This document shows, piece after piece, positions 27,501-39,500 of a stretch of DNA of 64,000 nucleotides. A program made the position numbers and the translations under genes. The stretch lies in the NCBI GenBank assembly GCA_008828725.1, contig MEHQ01003929.1, positions 162,776-226,775 on the forward strand, given 5' to 3'. Origin of the DNA: Saccharina japonica. Taxonomy: Eukaryota > Sar > Phaeophyceae > Laminariales > Laminariaceae. Each line of letters begins with the position of its first letter. The stretch's first letter is position 1. The notes beneath the pieces were generated by a model, which searched no databases, was not told where the DNA came from, and worked only from the letters and a program-made list of their open reading frames with translations.

Positions 27501-30500
27501 TATATACCAGGTATCTTTATGTCCGAGTAAAAGTAGTGACAAAGTTACGTGCGAACCCAGTTTTTTTTTTTTTGTTTTTTTTTCACAGATAAGATACCGT
27601 ACACGTCCCCTGAATTCTACAGCCTCAGACTGTGTTCTCCTCCTACGGGATGTACATCCTGCATGCACGAGGACAAATAAAACCCGTAAGTACGCGCGGT
27701 CGAAGTATCACACTCAGGTACCTGGTAGCAACCCTCGATCTCACAGCTGTTGTTGTTTTTTTTTTTAATTTTATAAAAATATATCGTAGGAAACGCCTAT
27801 TTTTTGGTGAAGTCAACTTCTGCAGAGGGTGAAAGCGGCCGCGGCATATTCTGTAAGATGCGAGTCGACGAGGGAGGAAAAGGGCTGAAGTCTGGTCGCG
27901 ATAAAAAAAAACAAGGCGCGAACCCTACGTACGAGTGGGGGGGAGGAGGGGGGAATCGCCGACTTTGTGGCCCCGGATCTGAGTTACGACTAGAAAGGAG
28001 AGAGAAAAGAAGGGCGAAGATAATGAATGGGAGGGATGGAAGAAAAAAAAGTAGAGATGCACCTGGATGCACCACTTTTTTTTCTGAGGTTATGATAATC
28101 ACTTGATTATAGTATAGTAGCTCTATACCGCAACCCAAAAAAAAGAATTAAAGAAAAATTCAAAGAGCAACCAGATGAACAATCCCAAAATCATACATAT
28201 CGCGAAACAAAAAGGGTGGTATTCCGAAAAAATTGGGTTAAGGAGCGATATTCAGAAAAAAACGAAATTAACTAAAAAAACGGAACAGTACCCCTATCGT
28301 AGCACGGGTTATTCGTGTAGTTCTTTCAGTCGAGGAGTGTGTCTTACGTCAGAAATATTCTGGCCAAAACTGTGTTACCTCCTATCCCCTATATATATCG
28401 TAGGAAACGCCTCTTTTTGGTCTAGTCACCTTTTGCAGAGGGTGAAGGCGGCCGCCGCAGAGGTGACGGTAAGGGCCAAGTACCTCAGCGCGAGCATGGG
28501 GGATTCCTGCCGTTTTTGTTTTTCATTTTGCAAAACGAAACGGAACATGGACGAAACGGAACGTACACGAGACGAAACCGAAAGGTTTGGAAAAAAAGGG
28601 ATTACATGGGATGAAAAGGAATGGAATGGGATGCAAGGGGATGCAATGGGAGAAAATAGGACTAACTATATTTTCCTCCCTCCCTCCCTCCCTCCCCACC
28701 TCCCTTCTTCCNTCAATGTGACAACAACAACAACAACAACAACGGATGGAGTATGACGGGGAGGGGGCATAGTCATCAGAACCCGCGGCGTTCCCGAAAA
28801 CCATGTACCCCCCCCCCCCCTATGTTTACACACCAAGTTTGATTCTGACTACTGCGTTCCCCCGTACGATCACGGGGGTAGTACTCGTACTGCTTTTTCT
28901 TTTCTTTTCTCCATTCCATTTATGATCACCGCCCTTCTTTTCTCTCTCTCTCTTCAGTCGCGTAACTCAGACCCGGGGTCACATATAGCAGACCCTTTTC
29001 CCTCCTCCCCACTACGGTACGTGCCTTGCAGCTGTTATCGCGATAAGATTATATGATTTTGCCTCGTGGGTGTCTTACCATACATATACCTGGTACACAC
29101 TACGCGATACCACCATTCCCCGTGCGCGGAGTCAAGGTTTCCCCCCCCCGCATCAATGATCTCGACCGCCAGCCGTGGTGACCGCCAAAAATAAAAAACG
29201 ATACCCCGGTTGTCTAGCGGGAGGGGGGGGGGGAGAGAAGACCCAACTATCTGACCCCGGATCTCAATTACGACTATTGTATAAAAGGAGGGAGCAGGAG
29301 CAAGAAGGGCGAAGATGATAAATGGGATGGGGAAAAAACACACACACAACCACCTCTGACAGGCCATCGATTCCCGATAATGTTGATTTATCTCATCCTC
29401 TTTCTCATTTTCTTCGGTTTGCTTCTTTCTGGGACTGTCATTATGCTACGCTGTGCAAGGATCTGTACAGTACAGATCCTTGCACAACGTATCATGCGGA
29501 TCATACGGCCCCCGCCCGGCAACGTCAAGTATTGATAGATCACACAGATCAGGAATGCATATATCTGCTCTCTTGACAGATCTACGTAGAGGGTGCACGA
29601 GGGGGTAGGCGACCCGACCCGCCCGATATGTGAGTTCAGGGTGCCAAGGCTGGCGCTACGGTGAGGAGGAGGCTACGGCGAGCGAGTGAGTGGCTCTGTA
29701 CCTTGCGCCCGAAACTGGTGTGGCTTGAAAACTGTTTGTTGGCGAAACGTAACAAACCACCCCAAACACACACACATATATATGGCGTATATATATACAC
29801 ATGGTGGTGCATATCGCGACACCAAAAAGCATGAGAAAACAAGTGAAGACTGCAAAAGGGTGTACAGGGCAGTCAATGGACCTAAACGTGACCGTGCCCC
29901 CTGCCCCCCTGCCCCGTGCAGTAGCCTTGGATGGCAAACACAGCAACAATAACACTCTCTAATAAAACTGAGTTTCAACCCGTTCAATCGGTAGTACTCA
30001 CAGCTGACGTATTTCGTATATTTTAAAAACCGCCTGGGCTAGCCCTAGCCTGAATCTCATACGCATCCCTGTATCTAAAAAGTTTTGGGGCATGATCCGA
30101 CTCGCGGGCCGAGTCAGGGTGGGTTCTTTAAAACTCACGGGTCGGGGCAGGCTGTGGCGGGACGTATTCGAATACCACGGGTCGGGTCGGGTTAGGTGAC
30201 TCCATGCGACACAACCCACGACCTTTGAACCAACCCGCGTAATTATCTCTCTATTTATGTCCCTCTGTCTCTTTACTTTTTATTTCTCCCCTTGGGCGGT
30301 GGCGGGATCCGTGCTGTTGCTGCTACTACTGCCGCTGCTGCTGCGGCTGCTGTTGCTGCTGTTGCTGCTGCTGTATTCTCGTCTCGTGTGCTCGATGGGG
30401 ATGGCCGAAGCTCGTCAACAGAATACGGGAGTACAACTTAATACCGCTGATGTTTGTTCTTCTGTGTGTATGTGTCGTTTTTTTTCCTCTTCAAAATGAA

Positions 30501-33500
30501 ACCATTATTTCTATAATACCCGTCGACATCCAGCACACCCACCCAGTGTCCCGTGCCGTCCCTTCCCCCTATAGCGAGATGCAAACTCTGTTGCCACACA
30601 CAACACTACGACACAGCAGCAGAGAGCAGACGATGCAATTCCCATAGCCTCCAACTGGGTGCGACAAGCAACACAAACATAAATATAAATATATATATAC
30701 CGGCATAAGAGTACCCGTGTATACAGCCTCAGATTGTTTCCCCCTCATACGGGATGTACATCTTGCATGAGGACATATAAAACCCGTAAGCACGCGCGAT
30801 CGAAGTATCACACACAGCTTGCAAAAATGAGTTTCGACCAAATCCTCGATCTCACAGCTGTTTTTTTTTTTTTTTTTTTTTTTTCAAATATACCGAAGCA
30901 CAACAATGTAGAGCAACCTCTTACCACAGTGTTGGTGGGGATCTCGAATTTCCCACCGAAGCACGTCGCAGGCGTGGGACTGGACTCGGAACTCTTGGCA
31001 TCCTGGTCATCAAAACAAAAAAAAAACGCGTCAAAAACATTCGTGTCAAGCGTGCATTTTCAGAATGTTACGATTGACAGTGAAACTTTTGTTTGTGGTG
31101 GTGGGGGTTGGGAGGGGGGGGGGTGTACTCATGTCCGTGCATGGCCGTAGTCGTTGGGGCTGGACCCTCGTCCTGCAATGCGGCGGAGGCACGTTGGGTT
31201 TATTTCACCAATCAGGCAAGGCATTGGTGGGGGGGGGGTGGGCGACTCATTTGTCCTAATTACTATGCTCCCCTGATATGCAGATAGCTGCACACCTCTC
31301 ACAGCGGCAGGTGCGGAAATTATTGATCATGATGCTTCTGTAGATGATCTATTCATATCAGTGCTGTAATGTCTAGATTCAGGATCAATCTTGTAGATGA
31401 TCTAGGATTGTCGTCTGTAGATGGATTCTAGATCGTTGATATGGCTGTAGATGAGCTAGAGCATGATCCTATCGGTAGCTGATATGTTAGATCTCTATCT
31501 GTGATGATCTACTTTGTATATGTGGATGATATATCTGTCGATAATGTATCTGCTAGGAAGTATACTTACGTATATCTGTAAGATGAAGCTATCTGAGAAG
31601 TTTCTGTAGTGATCTATTGTAGATGATCTTCATGTAGATATGTTGATATCTGTAGTCCCATCTATATGAATATATCTGCTAGTATGACTTATCTGGCGAT
31701 GATCGATCTGCCCGAGTTGTTTCAGTATATTAAAGTGACTAAAAAACAGCTGTGGAGATACGAGGTTGTTATGTAGTATGTCTCAAATCGTTAATGTACC
31801 CACGCGCGTCGGCATTGCGGGAGCCCCAGCTACCTGGTTTGACCGAATGAAAACCCACACCGTCGTCACCACGCCGATACAGAACGAGCGTAGAGACGGG
31901 TCCAGGAGTCCGTCTGGCGTTTCAAAAAGGAGGTGGTTGGTGGAGGGGGCGCGGGGTCTGCCCGGAAGGGGGGGGGGAGGGGGGGGGGGGAGGAGGTAGG
32001 GCTGTGGGGGGTGTCTTCTTTTCATGCATGGCGTAGTCGTATGACCATAGACCCGCGCAGAGGGAGGGGGGAGGAAGGAGGGGGGGGAGAGATAAGGGGG
32101 GGTGTATAGTCGTGCATGGCGCGTGTCGTTGACCATAGACCCTCGCATCCCTACAATGCCGGGGCGGAGGGCGACTATGTTTGATCGTATTCCTTCATGG
32201 ATAGGGCCGCCTGTTCCGAGACGTTGTACAAACCTTATACGGTCAGTACCTGGTGCGTTTTAGTGAGGAATTTCGAGGTGCGTACTCTTGTGGCCCCAAT
32301 GCGGTTCCCGTATTATGATAAGCGCGTCTTATTAATTACATATCTGTCCTGAAATGTAAGCACCTTTGATACATTGATATTAAGCACAAAACGGTTATAA
32401 TATTTCGGGACAGAGTGGTACCAAACAACAGTCTCTAAAACATGACAAAAAAAACGCGCAAGAACAAGAGAATAAAAAACGACATACTCGTAGAGAAAAA
32501 CAAACGATGTATCATATGTAGCATTCTCAAAACAAAAACACACAAAAAGCAAACGTGAACAAAAGGGAAACAAACGTTATATGCAGCATTCTCAAACATT
32601 TGACAAGAATAAACAACAAAGAGAAATTAAATATATATACACACACACTTTATCGTACATACCAGTATGCAGTATTCTTACAATGTTGACAAAAATACAC
32701 AAGCAAAGACAAAAAAAACACTCAAAACTGACGTACTTTTGTATTTTTATAAAAGTAAAACAAACTGCATGTAGTATCGAAAACTACCTATGCAAAAATA
32801 TACGAAGTATATATATACTAGGGAATAAGAGGCCCTCCCGCCCCCACGGCGGTAGGGCCATTAAAGCAAGTAGTAATGGAGATAATAGAGGCTCAAATTA
32901 AAAAATATATGCAGGGATACATGAGAAACAGATTGACTATAAATACGAATATTCTTAATGGTGATACAAATATATGGTTAAGGTAATAGAAACGATGGGG
33001 ATGGACTCCGAATTAGTGCGGGTTGTTCGATGGAAAACATATTTATAATAGATGTCGCCAGGGCGGGTTGGTTGCTTCCTGAGAGCACATTGCACGTTGT
33101 TTGTTGTGTGTCGTGTCCACATGCTCAAGCCTCCGGAGTCGTAGGCAGCAAGGAAGGGCTGATACTTTCGAGGGGGCATGGAGTGATTTGACACACACAC
33201 ACGACACGCAGTGAGACGTGGAAGGTGGAAGTGTGGAGGGCGTAAGCTTTAGTTTCACCCATCCACCGGAGTATATATAAAAAAAAAAAAAAAGTTGTGT
33301 GTTGTTGTCGGCTGTCTCGCGGTCATCGCGAAAGGGTCTTGCAAACCCGCTCGCGAGACTGACTGTGCTGATGATCGAGATCTTTTGACTCGTGCATGCA
33401 TGCATACCGATTTTTTCGTGAAAAATATTACAGGGCACAAATACTACTCTGCCGCATTATTGGTTGCTGGCTGTGTTACGTAGTACGTACATCGCGTACA

Positions 33501-36500
33501 GTTTTTTTTTTTTTGTCCATCCCATTTATTATCTTCGCCCTTCCTTTCTCTCTCCTTCCTAGTCGTAACTCAGACCCGGGGTCACAAAGTAGGCTCTTTT
33601 CCCTCCTCCCCCACTACGATGCTTGGCTTGCTTTTTACCGCGAGAATATTTCAGCAATTTCTTCCCTCGTCAATTTTCGTCGAATTGTGCTTGCCCACGC
33701 TATAATAATAATATCCTCGAGCTCACAGCTGTTGTTTTTTATTTTCAAAATAAAATGCGCTCTCGACAGTTGGTGTCATTTTGAGAATAAAAATCTCCAT
33801 ACGAGGAGAATCAAACCCCCGACCTCCAACACGAACAGGCTTCGTGGCTACCTGTTAGACCACCCGGGCTATAGCAGCGCGCGTAAATCCGCACTAAAAA
33901 CAGTACCGGTATAAAATAAGCGAGGCAGATATGCGCTGATCGTGTCCCCGGGTATACGTACGTACGGCAGCAGTTTGGTCGTCGTACTGCTGCAGCAGCC
34001 TATATATCGTACGTAGTTAATTTTCGTACGTACGTATATACAACAGGCACATAGTATGTACGTACGTACGTACGTACGTACGTGCACAGACAGCATGATG
34101 ACAGCATGATACAGGCTCATGATAATGTCACGTGAGCATGTCACCTGAGCATCGTTCCGAACGTGATGTATCGTCGAAGAGCGATGATGGTGTCTCGCGG
34201 CACGGTCTAGCCTGGTCGTATGATACCTGGTATCACATTACGAGTATTGCGCCGCATTCGACAAAACGGTCTATTTCTTGCCATCCCTTGGAGGGTGATC
34301 GAGATTTGGTTTTACCTGCAAACACAACCACCACCACCACCACCACCAGCAGCGACACGTTTCTGCTGCTGCTGGTGCTCAGCTGGTGGTGGTGGTGGTG
34401 GTGGTGGCGGTGCTTGACTTGAGGACGGTTGTTGGTGCTCTCTGGTACCTGCTGCCTGGTACGTAGTATGCGGTGAAATATGTATGTTTTTTTTCCTCAG
34501 GACCACCCCTGGTACCTGGTAAGTAGCCATGCAACATGACCAAGCTTCGCGAACTCGGGACGGCTTTGAACACGAGCAGAGGCAGGAGGAGGGGATGTTA
34601 TTTAGGGGCCTTCAGAGACCCCGTCCGTTTTTTTTAAGTAGTGGTGCTTTCGTCGCGCACGGAGTCAAAGAAGGCGACGTACGTATCATACGATACGAGT
34701 AGGCGACCAGAGCGAGGATGGACGACACAATCTCAGCACAACTTCACTGCTGCAATACTCGTACGTAGAGCAGCCGCGAATCGCGGTGGCCACGACGACA
34801 AGCACGGCGCACGTACGAGTTGTACTACAGTATGCCAGCCTGCGACGTAAGAAGACGGTGCCGGGCATTGCGGCGTAGGGAGAAGCGTGCTTTGAGTGTG
34901 TGGGAGAAAAAAAATGTTTTTGTTTTGTTCGCTTTTGCTCCACTCTAAGTTGCTATGATAAAGTGGGCATCAAAGATTACTTGATTAAAGTATTGTTTTT
35001 TGGGCATCAGACGAACTATATATAACAGATAGATATACCCAAAACTACCCCCCCAAAAAAAACTATCCAAAACTATACAAAAAAAAACGTAACCCGGTAT
35101 GATATGTGGAATATGCCGCGTCACCTTAGCGCGAGGAAGTCGACAACTTTGGCGCGTTTGACCATGCCCGATAGGACCAGGCCACCTCCGAATGTGCCGC
35201 CACAGAGGAAAGAGGCCAGGTGTGCTTTCCAGCTCTTGCGCTCCTCCCTGAAATCCCCCAAAAAAAAAAACGGCAAACGAAAAAGGTTACATGCCTAGAA
35301 CAGATAGATAGATAGATAGATAGATCATAATCTAGATCTACATCCCCCATATGATATTAAAAAAAAGAAAAAAAAAAAAAAAAAAAAAAAACAGGTATGA
35401 GATCGAGGATCCCCTATATATACCAGGTATCTTTATGTCCGAGTAAAAGTAGTGACAAAGTTACGTGCGAACCCAGTTTTTTTTTTTTTGTTTTTTTTTC
35501 ACAGATAAGATACCGTACACGTCCCCTGAATTCTACAGCCTCAGACTGTGTTCTCCTCCTACGGGATGTACATCCTGCATAAGGACATATATAACCCGTA
35601 AGTACGCGCGGTCGAAGTATCACACTCAGGTACCTGGTAGCAACCCTCGATCTCACAGCTGTTGTTGTTTTTTTTTTTAATTTTATAAAAATATATCGTA
35701 GGAAACGCCTATTTTTTGGTGAAGTCAACTTCTGCAGAGGGTGAAAGCGGCCGCGGCATATTCTGTAAGATGCGAGTCGACGAGGGAGGAAAAGGGCTGA
35801 AGTCTGGTCGCGATAAAAAAAAACAAGGCGCGAACCCTACGTACGAGTGGGGGGGAGGAGGGGGGAATCGCCGACTTTGTGGCCCCGGATCTGAGTTACG
35901 ACTAGAAAGGAGAGAGAAAAGAAGGGCGAAGATAATGAATGGGAGGGATGGAAGAAAAAAAAGTAGAGATGCACCTGGATGCACCTCTTTTTTTTCTGAG
36001 GTTATGATAATCACTTGATTATAGTATAGTAGCTCTATACCGCAACCCAAAAAAAAGAATTAAAGAAAAATTCAAAGAGCAACCAGATGAACAATCCCAA
36101 AATCATACATATCGCGAAACAAAAAGGGTGGTATTCCGAAAAAATTGGGTTAAGGAGCGATATTCAGAAAAAAACGAAATTAACTAAAAAAACGGAACAG
36201 TACCCCTATCGTAGCACGGGTTATTCGTGTAGTTCTTTCAGTCGAGGAGTGTGTCTTACGTCAGAAATATTCTGGCCAAAACTGTGTTACCTCCTATCCC
36301 CTATATATATCGTAGGAAACGCCTCTTTTTGGTCTAGTCACCTTTTGCAGAGGGTGAAGGCGGCCGCCGCAGAGGTGACGGTAAGGGCCAAGTACCTCAG
36401 CGCGAGCATGGGGGATTCCTGCCGTTTTTGTTTTTCATTTTGCAAAACGAAACGGAACATGGACGAAACGGAACGTACACGAGACGAAACCGAAAGGTTT

Positions 36501-39500
36501 GGAAAAAAAGGGATTACATGGGATGAAAAGGAATGGAATGGGATGCAAGGGGATGCAATGGGAGAAAATAGGACTAACTATATTTTCCTCCCTCCCTCCC
36601 TCCCTCCCTCCCTCCCTTCTCCCCTCCTTCCCTACCCCCCCTCTCTCCCTCTCTCGCTCCTTCCCTCCCTACCCCCTCTCTCCCTCTCTCGCTCCTTCCC
36701 TCTCTGCCCCCTCTCTCCCTCTCTCCTCCCCTCTCCTCTCTCCCCCTCCTTCCCTCTTCCCTCCCTCTTCCCCTTCCTCCCTGCGCCCCCCCCCCTTTCC
36801 CCTTCACCCCCCTCCTCCCTATCACGGAACGTTACCTGCAGGGCTACACCATTGCCGCTGTTGTCTGTCGAGGCCCAAGCGGCCATGATGCTGGCGGTAG
36901 CCACCCCGCTGGCGTAGTAGCGGTAGTAGTAGTAGTAGTAGCGGTGGTTGTTGTTGAAATTGAAGTTGATTTTTTGTAGGAGTGGTGGCAGTAGAAATAC
37001 CAAGTGTTGTTGTTGTAGGAGCAGTAGCAGTAGCAGCAGCAGTAGCAGCAGTAGCAGTAGCAGCCGCAGCATTTGTAGTAGCAAGTAGCACCAGGAAGTG
37101 CCAGTAGCAGCAGCATTCCCAGAATTAACGGTAGCGGTAGGTAAGTACAGTCAGCAGCAGCAGTAGCAGCAGTAGCAGCAGTAGAAGAGGCAATCGCAGA
37201 AAAAGCAGTAGCACTCGTAGAGTAAATCAGCAACAGCAACAACGACAAGAACAAAAGCAACACCACCACCAACACCACCAACAACAACCACAACAACAAC
37301 AACAACAACAACAACACTACCACCACCACTACCTCCACTACCACCACCACCACCACCACAACCACCAGAAGAAAATACAAAAACAAACAGAGCGATTTAG
37401 ATAGCCGTCACCTAGTCAAGAACGTGAGAGTAGCCACCAAGCTGCGCCGAGATAGCCTCGGCAGTCCGCAGAGCCCATGTCCACTCGTGCACCCGTTCCC
37501 CAGGCGTGTCCCCAACCCCACTAGAAACCCAGACACCACTAGTCCCAGGCTAGACATGACAGGAGCTCCAGTCTGGTCCAGGCCCTCTGCATGGCACCAC
37601 ACACACAGTTAGATGGGGTTGTTATGGGGGGGGGGTCAGAGGCGGGGGGTGTACTTCATTTTCATGCATGGCGGCAGTCGTATGACCACTGACCCTCGCA
37701 TACCTACAATGCCGGGACGGAGCACGTCGGGTTTTCACCGACCAGGCAGACATTGTTTACACCAAGCGCGAAGCACCGTGGCGTGGGTGGGAGGGGGGTG
37801 CTTCATTTTCATGCATGGCCGTAGTCGTATGACCATAGACCCTCGCATCCGTACAATGCCGGGACGGAGCATGTCGAGTTTTCACCGACCGGGGGCGGTG
37901 GTGGTGGGGGGTATGCTCAATTCCACTAGAAACCCAGACACAACTATTTACAGTTCAAGGGTCAAAATGGGAGGAGATTCATAGGTACCGTCAGGGTGGT
38001 ACTAGTAGAGAAAAAGAGGAAGAAAAACAAAGGACACACCAGGGTAAAGGATGCCCGCGACGACGCCCCCTGCGGTGAGGCCTGAAAGAAACACCGCCTT
38101 CCATCCCTGGTCGGCAGGAAAACGAAACGAAAAAAAAAAAAAAAAAAAAAAAAAAACGTGACACGGCACAACGTACAGATGTTGTACAAGAGGTGCGTGC
38201 GCGATTATAAACGTATAATGTGTACAAGGAAGTGCGCGAGCTAAACGTATACTCTACCCAGCTTCACGCGCAGCAAATATCATCTCGACGAGAGCCACGT
38301 ATGTATGCAAACCGCACGGTTTATTTTTCACAGATAAGACACTCTCTCCCTGAATTCTGTATCTTCAGATTCCGTTCTCCTCATAATACAGGATGTACAT
38401 CCTGCATGCATGAGGACATATAAAATCCGTAAGTACGCGTGATCGAAGTATCACACACTCAGGTAGCAAACATGAGTTTCGACAAAATCCTCCATCTCAC
38501 AGCTGTTTTTTTTTTTTTTTTTGTAAGTATGACACGCAGCGGCGAGGTGTAGTCACCTCAAAATTTACGATTCTCGAGGACATCGCAATCTCCAATTATC
38601 GAGTGCTATGTACAATACGATGAATCTGTACTCGTCTCGTCCACATACACGAAGCTTGAAAAAATGATGTTCGAGGCCCGAAAGAAACGGCACGGCGGTG
38701 ATTATTTTAATTTTTGTCGGAGGCGAAGATTGGACAAAGAAAATCTGGGGTTTGTGAAGCGGTACTGGGGATTGAATATATTGGTGTTGTCATTGTAGTG
38801 GATTCAGCGCGAACTGAACGAAAACAGATGGAACGAACTGAGACGAAAATTAAACGAGACCAAGCCAACTCGGACCAGGCCAAACCAACTAGAACCGAAA
38901 AAAAAAAACCCGAACAGAACCGAACAGAACCGAACCGAACCGAACCGAACCGAACCGAACCGAACCGAACCGAACCGAACCGAACCGAACCGAACCAAAC
39001 CACAACCAAACCAAACAAAAAACAAAAAGACAAACAAACAAACAAACAAAAACAAAACCAACGCAAAACAAAAATAAATGTAACGACAATAAACAAAAAG
39101 GCGACAGCAACGCAACACACAAACCGTCCACACCTCGGGGGCAAATCACGACCTACGAACGTAAATAGATAAAAAAATAAAAACGACAGCTGTGAGATCG
39201 ATCGAGGGTTTCGTCGAAACTCATATTTGCAAGCTCCGCGGGATACTTCCATCGCACGAACTACTCGTGTGGGTTTTGAGGGGAACAAAACCTGACACCA
39301 GCTGTGGAACTCAGGGGAAGTCATAGATCATCTAGATTCCAAGCTGCAGCTATGATAAAAGTGGGGCAGGATCTGTGTAACGGTAAATAAATAACAGATC
39401 CAACGCAAGAAATACGAGCTACGAAAACCATGCAGATTTTTCTTCGGCTCCCGCCCGGCAACATAAGCAACCATCTGTCCGGAAATATAAGCAACATTAT

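Larger units (their letters stand above)
19119..36605. repeat. Large direct duplication around a single N, probable assembly artefact
   Basis: 19119-28711 and 28713-36605 are near-identical over most of their length: positions 19119-21500 match 28713-31100 (offset 9594-9597), and 25100-28690 match 33020-36590 (offset about 7912-7922). The second copy begins with TCAATGTGACAAC immediately after the N at 28712; the first copy ends there in a CCTC microsatellite that the second copy passes through. Copy 1 has 1643 extra bases from an internal duplication. This is the pattern of two overlapping contig ends joined without merging. Confidence 0.85.

Noticed and set aside
18512-36605. Two tandem transporter genes
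   Set aside because: Only exons 6-8 are doubled, copies are near-identical with their introns, and the join is at an N; an assembly duplicate explains this better.
38707-39324. Open frames on both strands at 38.7-39.3 kb
   Set aside because: They span the CGAAC pentamer repeat and A/C-rich tract.
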